Shown here: in pieces, positions 53,902-64,000 of the stretch
Layout of the letters: each line of letters begins with the position of its first letter
Position numbering within the stretch: position 1 is the stretch's first letter
Assembly (NCBI GenBank): GCA_033032865.1
Contig: JAWHQI010000019.1
Location: 14,240,001 to 14,304,000, forward strand
Source: Dactylorhiza incarnata
Taxonomy: Eukaryota > Streptophyta > Magnoliopsida > Asparagales > Orchidaceae
DNA length: 64,000 nt
Direction of reading: 5' to 3'
Notes under the pieces: generated by a model
Told to the model about the DNA's origin: nothing
Database searches by the model: none
What the model saw: only the letters and a program-made list of their open reading frames with translations
Position numbers and translations under genes: made by a program

Positions 53902-55744
53902 TTCATGTCAATTTCTTAATTGAAGCATTCCTAAAGTTTTCTTATATCTCCAGTGTAACGCCCCGGGTTTTTTTTCCTTACAATTATTTTATTTAAGGCA
54001 TATAGGATTAATAATAATTTATCTAACGCGAAATATTAATTCAAGGCGTGGAGGCGAAATGGCGTTACCGTTTCGGGATCGTCGTCGTCGTCCGGCGAGT
54101 TATTTCTAGTTGGGGGCGTCAATGTGGTATTATGTATGTAATTGTGTATATATATACGCATATATGCATACATATAGAATTATAGGCATGCATGAGTATT
54201 TACTTATTAGCGTGCTACTAAATGTATTCGAATACAAATGTTCATGTGTTTGCGTGCTTGGAGTTTTATAGGGTGGTTGTTTAAAAGTATATGTATATAT
54301 ACGCATACATTAAGCGTTAAGGTGTAAAGATTATATTTAACGATTTATACAACTTAAATACATCATATATACATATGTATATGTATAAAATCAGGGATTC
54401 ATTAGGCTTTATGGGTGTATGCGGGTGGATATATTTATGCAAACGTATAATATACATATAAAAGTTATTTATAAATATAAAAGTTATTTATAAATATTAA
54501 AGTTATATATAGAATATATATATATAAGTTTTTATTTTATTTAATTATACATATAATAGTTAAACGCCCTCCCCCCTTCCCCAAGCTAATTCATTTTTCC
54601 TTCTCCCCCTCCCCGATGTTCCTGCAGTTGCCGAAGTGGAGTTGGCGGGGGTTAGGGTTTTGTCGGGAGTAGGCCGTCGGGAAAGGATTAGGGGCTGCCG
54701 GAGCTCGTTTTTCGTCGTCGGAGTGGGGGTGGTGGTGTGTTCTCTTCGGAGGCGGCGGCGGTGGTTAGGTCGTTCCGTCGTGGTATCGTTTCGCCGTGCG
54801 GAGTCGTTCCCGATCCAGGCAAGAAAACCATTTCCCCTTTCGATTCATTTCCTTCCTCTTCTTTTTTTGATCTTTGCTGAAATCGATTCATGAGTATGGA
54901 AGTTTTTTTTTTAAAGGAACCGTGACTCATGCTTCCAGTTATTTGTTAATGGGGGGTTGTATACATATAAAAATGGGGCTATATGCTTATAAACAAAACT
55001 ATCAAGAATAAGGATAAGATTTTGTTGGCTATATGCTCCTCATGATGCCTCAGTCAAAAGTTTGTACCTTTAGGACATCTTTGTCATGTTTGTTATGTCT
55101 TCCCCCATTAACTTTGTTTCTCAAGTGTCTTGCTCAGCGCCAAACCCAAATTGCTTCACTTAGTGATTTTTATGCTTGTCCTAAGATCTGGCAAACTGGG
55201 ACATTGCCTTCATTTTGTGATCAGAATCAAAATTTCATGAGACACTTCAGATGTTTGATCAACTGTCTGCTAACTCTGTGAGCTCAATCTTTACTTCCTT
55301 TGCATGTATATCTTCCTCCTTGATTGTTTGCATTTGGGGCTGATTCTTATGTGTGGGGGCTGCCTCATCCTTGTTGATTTAGGGGCTGCTGTCTTTAAAT
55401 TGGTGGCTGATGCTGTTTTTAAATGGGGGCTGCCTTGTTTCCTTTTTTTTTGTTAAAGGGGAGGGCTGCTGCTGTCTTTAAAGTGGGGGCTGCCTTATAT
55501 ACTTGTGCCTATTCTCTAATTGGGGCTGCTGTGTGCAAACCAGTTGGGATTCTTTTTAGAGGGCTGCATCTATTTCTGTTTTTCTTTCTTGTCTAACTAA
55601 GGGCTGCTGTTATTGTCATGTTGGGGGGCTGCTCTTATAATACCTATTATCTGGGGGCTGTTTTCATACTATCATGTTGGGGGGCTACTCTTATAATACC
55701 TATTAATTGGGGCTGTTTTCATGCTATCATGTTGGGGGGCTGCT

Positions 55745-57169
55745 TGATGCGATATTTCGGCAAGTGCACCGTTCGCGCAAGTAATAAAGTTTGGGAATAG
55801 GATCCCCGAGTGTCGGTCTCTTGAGGAATGCAGGTTGGGTAAACGAATCGTGTTGTGTGACTATTGTTACACAAGCGTAAACAAACACACAAAAAGGGGG
55901 GTTTTGGTTGGGTTTTCCCACTCTTAACAACAATGAAGGAAATGCGGGTCGAAAGCACCGCTTCGCAAGGCGAGATGGATGCAACGGCCGCGATGCCGTG
56001 CTTCGTGAGGCGGATGGAGCGTGCTCTAGTGCGGGAAGGTGAGGGTCGCAAACACCTCTTCACAAACGCCGTTAGCTCTTGCGAACGCGTATCGAACACC
56101 TTGAGTGCGTGAGTGAGTGAGTGGATGAGTGGAGGCGAAGCGATTCACAAGAAAGTAATGATGAGAAGAGGAGAAACATTCATTTCATTTAAACCAAATA
56201 TCATGAGATTCAAGTTTAAGAGATTCAAAGCTTACAACGAAGGAGAAAGGAAAGAGATAACCAATGGATGAAGACTAGCGGCCGTTCACGTCCGGAATGG
56301 TAGTTTGTCAAGCTACCTCCGCACTCGGGCGGACTGTGCTTCCGGTGTAGAGAAACTGTCACGATCTCTCTACGTGGTTCCGTCGTCTTCTACCTCAGGA
56401 TTCCTCTTCTTGTCACCGGACTGGAGTGGAGAACAGCTGCTTGAGGGCTTGCGGATGGTGGAGAATGCTCCCGGACAATGGAGAAATGCTTGGAATGGTT
56501 GGAGAGGACTTCCCCTTGCGTAGGAGATGAAGTGGAGGTGTCCAGGGATGGAAATCGCCCGCGTACGGACTGCCAATCGCGCTCCCGGCGGCTCGATCCC
56601 GCCCTAAAATCGGAACAGACAATATATAGGCGCTGGACTGAATACTGCGCACGGTCATTGGCACACGACCAGTGGTCGTGCGCACTGGAATTCTGCGATC
56701 GTGCGCGCTGCCTGGAGGGAGCCTGAAATGAAAGAAATTCATAAAATACATGTTCGCACGACCAATGATGCACGACCAGTGGTCGTGCGCACTATCGTAA
56801 ATGGTCGTGCGATAAGCCAGACAGAACTCATAAAATGGGCGTTAAGTGCGCACGATCAGTGGCGCACGACCAGTGGTCGTGCGCTATAGAGCCAGTGATC
56901 GTGCGCAGTGTTCCTGTACAGAATTGTACCGGGAACACCTGCACGACTCCTGTTCCAGCGTACAACACCAGTTTAGCCACTGAAGGTGGCACTTAACACT
57001 GCATGAAAACTAGTAACGAGAATGAACAAGAAATAACACCAAAACGGGCCTAGAAGTGCACTTAGCATGGAGTATTAAATAGGAATGAAAACATGTCTAA
57101 AGTGAAGTGCAAAGACTAGAAAATCGGCCCAGATGAGTCCAAAAATGTGTATATAATTGGGACTCATCA
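55745..57169 (-). mobile_element. E10: solo LTR inside the E9 5' LTR
   Basis: 1425 bp, plus TGATGCG...GACTCATCA, with perfect CTGCT duplication (55740-55744, 57170-57174). The 3' LTR of E9 has the empty site at about 63319-63325. The ends resemble those of the E7 LTR (TGATGCG...ACTCATCA), so a related Tat/Athila-type family is likely. In minus orientation a TATA-like TATATATT lies at 56628-56621, with the CACGACCA palindromes upstream. ORFs inside are not credible as genes. Confidence 0.88.
56640..56900 (-). repeat. CACGACCAGTGGTCGTG palindromes in the E10 U3
   Basis: Three exact 17-bp palindromes (56664-56680, 56771-56787, 56865-56881), about 100 bp apart, with further GTGCGCAC and GATCGTGCGC motifs between them. 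They lie immediately upstream of the TATA-like box. Confidence 0.85.
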
Positions 57170-59362
57170 CTGCTCTTATAATACCTGTTAATTGGGGGTT
57201 GTTTTCATACCTTATTGTTGGGGGCTGCCTTTGCAATACCTTGAAATGTGGGGGCTGTTTCCTTATACTTGTTAATTAGTAATGTGGGGGCTGCTTCTTA
57301 TCTTTATTAAATGGGGGTCGCTTCTCATCATTGATAATTTGGGGCTGCAATATATATATATATTTCTTCTTGTTATTGGGGGCTGCTGTTATGTTGATTA
57401 TGTTGGAAGTTCTTTGTAAATTCCAATGGTTTATGATAATAAACACTTGATATATAAATCTCTGCGCCTATACGCTAGGAAATTTTCTTGGTATAAACTT
57501 AAGTAAATTACCGATTCGTAAATTTTTCGGGTTTAAGTTTGAGGGCTAGGTATTTACTTAGGTTTATGCAAAGTTAAATTTCCTAGGCTATATGCTAGAG
57601 ATTTCGTTCTATTGGGAGAGTTTGAGCCTGTCAGCTCTTAGTTTTATGCGGGGTTTCTCCTTGGTCTTTATGTTATTGGTTAAATCTTGGACTTATCTAT
57701 TTAGTTAAGCATAAGTGGTCTTGCTCGGTAAATCTCCAAATCCTGCATTGTTCTTTTGTTGGCTATGTTCTGATGGTCTAGCCGGTTAAATTCCCTGGGA
57801 TTTTGTTTCCTAATTCCTGACGGGTACGGGGAATTAGATGCTAAACTCCCTGGGAATTTCTTTTGCTAGTTCTCGATGACACAACGAAATCATTTATTGC
57901 TAATGTGGATAGATGTGTGGTTGCATTTTGGGTTTCAAGCTCTTCACCCGTTCCAATTATTGAAACTTTCATTCTTACAGAAAAGTGATCATTTATGGTG
58001 TCTTGTCGTGCCCAATTCATTGCACAGCTTCGAGAAGTTCGTTGGGAGTCAAGTTTGGACTCACCAAGTGTTTTCAAATGAATCGTTGAGTAGTGTTTAT
58101 TTCTTTGTGACCCTATCCTTAGGGTGTTATGGTGCTGGTATCTCGGGTTACGTCCCGTGTCTTAATTGAAACTTAATTTGATTATTTAGAACCTTTGTCT
58201 TAAGCCTTGCACGGTGGGTAGTTTTGGGTGGCAGTGGATAGAGTACCACCACCCGGATTTGGTTTTTGGGTGGCAGTGGATAAAGGATCACGACTCGGTT
58301 TTGGGCTGCGGGCGTTAGTGGAGATACCACTGTCGTAGTACCTTCTTTTGGGGGACGATTTTCCCTCGAGCTGTTCAGTCTCAAGTTCTTAAACATATAT
58401 GCTTATATATGTGTATTATGATATTATATGTAAGACCATCACCTCTGAGCCGCAATGGCGGACACGTGGTGGGCTTTGATTGTGTTGACTATTACCTTCT
58501 GGTGTAGGCTTTTCTTCTTACCGAGTGCACTCGTGTGAGCTGGCTCGGGTTGTTGTAAGATTATAGATGTTTACCTGCTTAGTTTTCCTTTCTGCACTCT
58601 CTTATTTCTCTTACTGCTAAATCTTGGTTTTCTTGCACCCTCTTGGGCTGAGGCATTCTTTTCTTATGAATGTCTCAGGTTCAGGTTTTTAGCCGCCGCA
58701 GGAGTTAGAGTGACGTCGTTCAGTGTTCCTGTCGAGGCCCTTCCCCTCTTAGGTAAGGGGCAGTTGCTTAGTTGTTGTCTCTCCTTTAGCTGTTTTTTTC
58801 CTTCTTCCCTGCGGGTTCGTGTCAGCTGTTGGCGCCCGTATGGTTTTTTTTGTCTAGATTACTTACTGTTTGCTTTGCTGTTACTTTGAGTACTTCACTT
58901 ACTTGCTCTCTGGGAAGCCTTTTCACTAATGTGTAGTAGTTGCTTTATTGATATAAAAACGTCGTTCTTGCATATCATGCTTTTAAATAAAGATCGCATA
59001 CTTTGAAATTCGTAGAAAAATCATTTCTTACTATACTAAACCTAGAGATGTGCATATCATTTCTGGAAATGTTTATTTTCTTGCTCATGTAGGCTAAAAG
59101 AAACAAACCTATTTTCTGCTGCGTATGTATAGTTTTCTACTTGTGGACTAGATGATCCACCAGACCGAGGGACGCGGTCTTAAGCTAAAATGAAAATTTC
59201 TCTTTTAATCCAATCACATATATGTCTTTTATAAAATTATCGTAAAGAGTGTTTGCCTGAGCGTCTGTAGTCGTCTCCTGCAGGCGTGACATCACGACGC
59301 GTATTTTTCCCTTGCTCTGATATTACGTATTATATTTTGGGAAAAATGCGGGTTGTGACAGT

Positions 59363-59378
59363 TGGTATCAGAGGGAGG
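59363..59378 (+). other. Primer binding site of E9
   Basis: TGGTATCAGAGGGAGG, two bases after the LTR end. Confidence 0.9.
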
Positions 59379-60055
59379 TTAGCCGGGTTGCTGTGATAGT
59401 TTGGTTGCCCGGTTAACCGCCTGGTGAGAATCGTCATTCATTGCATACACACACCGAAGGGTCATCAGTATGTCTTGGCTGAAGCATGAACACTACACTC
59501 ATAGCATGATAAGAAGTATACGGGGCATATTATGTAGTATGGGATGCATAATATGTGTTTGTATATGAATCCTCATAGGTGACAACATACGACTGTTATG
59601 TAGTATGGGATGCATTACGTAGGTCGCATGCGTGTCCATTAGATTTTCTTTTTCTTTGCATGCGATAATATGTAGTATGGGATGCATAAGATCGCATGTG
59701 TACGCCGCTCATAGCATGCATTAAGGCCTTTTTTAGATTGCATAGCACTGCATATGCATCATAACATAGCATTAGCACACGTGCCAAGCTAAAGACATAC
59801 ATGATGACGCTCGTACACACATGATTTGTAATAAAATTTGGCATTCATGCATTATTTTATATGCACATAAGTTGATAGGATGATGGTGTATCATCCTAAG
59901 TTTAGCATAACATCATTTCATAAATTCCTAGAGCAAGGTAACAGCAAGAGCAAGTATCTACTCTTTCCTGGTCTGTATCGAGTTAGGAAATTCTAGTTCC
60001 TAGCTGTTGTGTCTTAAGCTGGGTGTATTGTGGTGTTCGTTCGTAATTGCAGTCG
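59379..60055 (+). other. 5' leader of E9
   Basis: No ORF. Contains several copies of TATGTAGTATGGGATGCAT (about 59530, 59597, 59670), giving a short dispersed repeat of 65-70 bp period. Confidence 0.6.
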
Positions 60056-61245
60056 ATGACTCCAGAGCGTCGTGCGTCGGAGTCGTCTCTCCAGTTAGAT
60101 GGGGATCCCTTAGGTGCGCTTAGTGAGGCGGTGACTAAGGAGTTGCGTCAGAGTATCGAGGCGTTGTCGAGGCAAATGGTTGTGAAACAAGCGCAGTTTT
60201 TCTGCCCAGGTGTTTTCAGGATTAAGGTGTTGACCTAGTTTATTCGTTGGCTTGCGAGTGTGGATTTGTATTTTGTTATCTCAATACTGTGCGAGTTAAG
60301 GTAGAGGATGTTGAGCGTGCCTTCTTTTGGATTTGAGTTTTACTCAATGTTTTGGCTATAGAGCTTCGCAGGCAGTCATCGTTAGGTTATCGATTGTTGA
60401 GCAGTTTTTCCCCACAGGTGATTTCAGGTTAGATTCCGATCTAACTCTTAGCTTTCAGCGTTTGTACTAGATTGTTTTCGCTCGATTTGTTGCGTATCCA
60501 ATTTTATAGGAGAGTTGAAGGTATGTAACCTTTAGACATACGTTCCTTCTCGATTCTGGTTCTTCCCGCTCGTGTGTGGCTAGGTCTTTAGTAGAGCGTC
60601 GTGGTTTGACCCTCTATCGGGTTGGTGATCCCCTTAGGGTTAAGTTTCCCATCTGTTGTTTCTGTGGTGTCGAATCAGGGCTTTTAGAGTTTTCCTGTCC
60701 TCTTAGGTGGTTTCGTAACTTTTGTTAATCTAAAGGTGCTAGACCTGGAGTTTTCGTCGTGATTGTGGGTTTGGGCTGGTTGTCCAGGTGTGATGCTATT
60801 ATCCAACGCAAGGTAAAGCGTTTGGTCTTTAAGCTGGACATCGGTCGACCCTTGAGCGTGTTTGGTTTTCCGCGCTATGTTTTCCCGCGACTATTGCCGC
60901 ATTGTGTGCCAGGAGCCTTTAGTTTCCAATGATGTTGCTTACCTTGTTTCTATATTAGAAACTTGTAGTAGTTTTTTGTGTATCGAGGATTTTCTTCCCT
61001 GTGGTGCGAGATCTCGCTGATGTTTTTGTCGTTAGTCTCCCTGGTTTTCTACCTATGCGGGTTGGGGAGTTTGTTTCTGACCTTGAGCCGGGTACTTGTC
61101 CTATTGCTAAGACACCGTACCCTTTGGGCCCGCGTGTGTTGTGAGAGTTGCGCACTCAGTTAGATGAGTGGTTGCAGTGTTGCTTTTTCTGGCCTAGATC
61201 CTCGCCTGGAGTGCTCTCGTCTTGTTCGTGGAAAAGAAAGTAGTT
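60056..61245 (+). pseudogene. Gag-pol remnant of E9 (Ty3/gypsy)
   Basis: ATG 60056 starts MTPERRASESSLQLDGDPLG, a gag-like opening, and breaks off by 60238. Around 60760-60870 GLGWLSRCDAIIQRKVKRLV matches the end of the gypsy protease region. At 61001-61200 DLADVFVVSLPGF, PGTCPIAKTPYPLGP and, after a stop, ELRTQLDEWLQ followed by RPRSSPG correspond to the N-terminal part of the reverse transcriptase. The catalytic part of reverse transcriptase, RNase H and integrase are gone. 61246-61500 shows nothing recognisable before the TTTCGGGACGAAAC block. Confidence 0.8.
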
Positions 61246-61529
61246 CGGTATTTTCGAAGGCCGATCTTCGTGTAGGCTTCCTTTAGTTGGGGATCTGCTT
61301 ATCGGTCGTTCGGCGACCCATTTTCTGTCCTCGGTTTGGACATTTCGAGTTCTTGGTATCGTCCTTTTCTCTTTGGGTAATCATATCCGCATCTGCTTTC
61401 CTAACCCTTTTTGGTTAGCGTTTCTATCTAGCAAGTGTGAGCTTGCCACTCCCTTTGTACCTTTCATACGATGTCTTTTAAGTTTCGGTTCTAAGTTTCG
61501 GGACGAAACTTCCTTCTTGGTGGGGTGAC

Positions 61530-64000
61530 TGTAACGCCCCGGGTTTTTTTTCCTTATAATTATTTTATTTAAGGCATATGGGATTAATAATAATTTATCT
61601 AACGCGAAATATTAATTCAAGGCGTGGAGGCGAAAGGGCGTTACCGTTTCGGGATCGTCGTCGTCGTCCGGCGAGTTATTTCTAGTTGGGGGCGTCAATG
61701 TGGTATTATGTATGTAATTGTGTATATATATACGCATATATGTATACATATAGAATTATAGGCATGCATGAGTATTTACTTATTAGCGTGCTACTAAATG
61801 TATTCGAATACAGATGTTCATGTGTTTGCGTGCTTGGAGTTTTATAGGGGGGTTGCTTAAAAGTATATGTATATATACGCATACATTAAGCGTTAAGGTG
61901 CAAAGATTATAATTAACGATTTATACAACTTAAATACAACATATATACATATGTATATGTATAAAATCTGGGATTCATTAGGCTTTATGGGTGTATGCGG
62001 GTGGATATATTTATGCAAACGTATAATATACATATAAAAGTTATTTATATATATAAAAGTTATTTATAAATATAAAAGTTATATATAGAATATATATATA
62101 TATAAGTTTTTATTTTATTTAATTATACATATAATAGTTAAACGCCCTCCCCCCTTCCCCAAGCTAATTCATTTTTCCTTCTCCCCCTCCCAGATGTTCC
62201 TGCAGTTGCCGAAGTGGAGTTTGCGGGGGTTAGGGTTTTGTCGGGCGTAGGCCGTCGGGAAAGGATTAGGGGCTGCCGGAGCTCGTTTTTCGTCGCCGGA
62301 GTAGGTGTGGTGGTGTGTTCTCGTCGGAGGCGGCGGCGGCGGTGGTGAGGTCGTTCCGTCGTGGTAACGTTTCGCCGTGCGGAGTCGTTCCCGATCTAGG
62401 CAAGAAAACCATTTCCCCTTTCGATTCGTTTCCTTCCTCTTCTTTTTTTGATCTTTGCTGAAATCGATTCATGAGTATGGAAGTTTTTTTTTAAAAGGAA
62501 CCGTGACTCATGCTTCCAGTTATTTGTTAATGGGGGGCTGTATACATATAAAAATGGGGGCTATATGCTTATAAACAAAACTATCAAGAATAAGGATAAG
62601 ATTTTGTTGGCTATATGCTCCTCATGATGCCTCAATCAAAAGTTTGTACCTTTAGGACATCTTTGTCATGTTTGTTATGTCTTCCCCCATTAACTTTGTT
62701 TCTCAAGTGTCTTGCTCAGCGCCAAACCCAAATTGCTTCACTTAGTGATTTTTATGCTTGTCCTAAGATCTGGCAAACTGGGACATTGCCTTCATTTTGT
62801 GATCAGAATCAAAATTTCATGAGACACTTCAGATGTTTGATCAACTGTCTGCTAACTCTGTGAGCTCAATCTTTACTTCCTTTGCATGCATATCTTCCTC
62901 CTTGATTGTTTGCATTTGGGGCTGATTCTTATGTGTGGGGCTGCCTCATCCTTGTTGATTTAGGGGCTGCTGTCTTTAAATTGGGGGCTGATGCTGTTTT
63001 TAAATGGGGCTGCCTTGTTTCCTTTTTTTTTTGTTAAAGGGGAGGGCTGGTGCTGTCTTTAAAGTGGGGGCTGCCTTATATACTTGTGCCTATACTCTAA
63101 TTGGGGCTGCTGTGTGCAAACCAGTTGGGATTCTTTTTAGAGGGCTGCATCTATTTCTGTTTTTCTTCCTTGTCTAACTAAGGGCTGCTGTTATTGTCAT
63201 GTTGGGGGGCTGCTCTTATAATACCTATTATCTGGGGGTTGTTTTCATACTATCATGTTGGGGGGCTGCTCTTATAATACCTATTAATTGGGGCTGTTTT
63301 CATGCTATCATGTTGGGGGGCTGCTCTTATAATACCTGTTAATTGGGGGTTGTTTTCATACCTTATTGTTGGGGACTGCCTTTGCAATACCTTGAAATGT
63401 GGGGGCTGTTTCCTTATACTTGTTAATTAGTAATGTGGGGGCTGCTTCTTATCTTTATTAAATGGGGGCCGCTTCTCATCATTGATAATTTGGGGCTGCA
63501 ATATATATATATATATATATTTCTTCTTGTTATTGGGGGCTGCCTTTGTATGTTAAGGTTGGGGGAAATCCTTTTATTAAGGCTGTTAGTTTGTTTGGGA
63601 GCTGCTCTTGCCTTTGTCTAATAAGGGGCTGCTGTTATGTTGATTATGTTGGAAGTTCTTTGTAAATTCCCATGGTTTATGATAATAAACACTTGATATA
63701 TAAACCTCTGCGCCTATACGCTAGGAAATTTTCTTGGTATAAACTTATGTAAATTACCGATTCGTAAATTTTCCGGGTTTAAGTTTGAGGGCTAGGTATT
63801 TACTTAGGTTTATGCAAAGTTAAATTTCCTAGGCTATATGCTAGAGATTTCGTTCTATTGGGAGAGTTTGAGCCTGTCATCTCTTAGTTTTATGCGGGGT
63901 TTCTCCTTGGTCTTTATGTTATTGGTTAAATCTTGGACTTATCTGTTTAGTTAAGCATAAGTGGTCTTGCTCGGTAAATCTCCAAATCCTGCATTGTTCT
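61530..64000 (+). repeat. 3' LTR of E9 (runs out of the window)
   Basis: TGTAACGCCCCGGG start after GGTGGGGTGAC. Nearly identical to 53954 onward. It shows the uninterrupted E10 target site near 63319 and an extra stretch of about 85 bp at about 63540-63625. Confidence 0.9.

Larger units (their letters stand above)
52601..53953 (+). mobile_element. E8: LTR-like fragment with TATA box and PBS
   Basis: 52620-52845 has a frame with a duplicated 45-bp unit (RCRNTTFGDSDGR-like) and Arg/His-rich sequence that I do not recognise. An AT-rich palindromic stretch follows (52853-52905), then a TATA box (CCTATAAAAGGCC, 53031-53038), a pyrimidine-rich leader with AAACCCTAAA, and the PBS-like TGGTATTAGAGATAGG at 53886-53901. 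This suggests an LTR of about 1 kb ending near 53880 with the element start behind it. E9 interrupts it at 53954. The left LTR edge is not found. Confidence 0.45.
55330..57400 (+). repeat. GGGGGCTGC degenerate array in the E9 LTR (split by E10)
   Basis: More than 20 G(3-6)CTG(C/T) units are spaced 20-45 bp, often followed by TCTTATAATACCTNTTA. The second copy of the array is at 62915-63640. Confidence 0.8.
53954..59360 (+). repeat. 5' LTR of E9 (contains E10)
   Basis: It shares its first 2.4 kb with 61530-64000 at high identity. Segments: AT-rich TATATACGCATA microsatellite zone (54120-54550), a GC-rich stretch (54600-54800), a GGGGCTGC motif array (55330-55740 and 57170-57400), and the U5-side region 57400-59360 with a hairpin-forming GGGTGGCAGTGG repeat near 58224 and 58268. 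It lacks about 85 bp present in the 3' copy (about 63540-63625). No ORF is credible. Confidence 0.85.
53954..64000 (+). mobile_element. E9: Ty3/gypsy element with about 4 kb LTRs and a decayed interior
   Basis: The 5' LTR is 53954-59360 (TGTAACGCCCC...GGTTGTGACA; about 4 kb after removal of E10). PBS at 59363, interior to 61529, 3' LTR from 61530 running out of the window. The block TTTCGGGACGAAAC before the 3' LTR is like that in B and typical of chromodomain gypsy elements. The interior is only 2.2 kb. Confidence 0.88.

Noticed and set aside
54636..54893. Gene-like GC-rich ORF in the E9 LTR
   Set aside because: The second LTR copy (62212-62470) shifts its frame, so it is not under coding constraint.
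55719..56900. Overlapping ORFs of 60-127 codons inside E10
   Set aside because: E10 is a solo LTR with GC-rich palindromes; the ORFs overlap on both strands with no conserved motif.

Overview
The window is plant nuclear DNA made almost wholly of nested LTR retrotransposons. I found no host gene, rRNA, tRNA gene or CRISPR array. Evidence for a plant: PBSs complementary to plant initiator Met tRNA and, once, Asp tRNA; plant-type Ty1/copia (SIRE-like) and Ty3/gypsy (chromodomain-type and Tat/Athila-like) elements; 4-5 kb LTRs; and layer-on-layer insertion as in intergenic heterochromatin. The species cannot be named.

Layout. 1-1848: 3' end of a gypsy element, probably Tat lineage, with an antisense intron-bearing ORF, a TCGCGA array and an LTR (A). 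It sits in the 5' LTR of gypsy element B (1849-23460), whose gene content is reduced to an integrase remnant and whose 3' LTR (about 4.9 kb) is split by two minus-strand SIRE-like elements: E1 (5232-11230, env-like ORF only) and E2 (12480-20036, gag plus env-like ORF, no pol). 23461-23711 is a foldback repeat. 23712-36252 is plus-strand SIRE-like element E5 (gag, protease and integrase pseudogenes), split by minus-strand E3 (26999-34574, gag remnant only). 36253-about 45985 is a second B-family LTR (C), split by E4 (36808-43394), a structurally complete but mutated copia element. About 45986-52600 is copia element E6 (LTR end, PBS, gag), its gag split by E7 (47987-52251), a gag-like-only gypsy derivative primed by Asp tRNA. 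52845-53953 is a fragment with TATA box and PBS (E8). 53954-64000 is gypsy element E9 with LTRs of about 4 kb and a 2.2 kb pseudogene interior; its 5' LTR holds a solo LTR (E10, 55745-57169).

How it works together. Apart from E4, every element lacks most of the enzymes needed to move, so most are non-autonomous and would depend on relatives elsewhere. E2 has near-identical LTRs and a perfect CTTTA target duplication, so it is the youngest clear insertion; E7 and E10 also keep perfect duplications.

Most striking pattern: almost every family carries its own short palindromic motif, repeated many times in the LTR just upstream of the TATA box (TCGACG, GCTAGCGC, GACCGCNCGGTC, GTCACGCCCGTGAC, CACGACCAGTGGTCGTG, TCGCGA). 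In the SIRE-like elements the same motif also precedes the env-like ORF and is built into gag as a 33-bp coding minisatellite. The SIRE-like leaders also contain tandem small hairpins whose stems covary.
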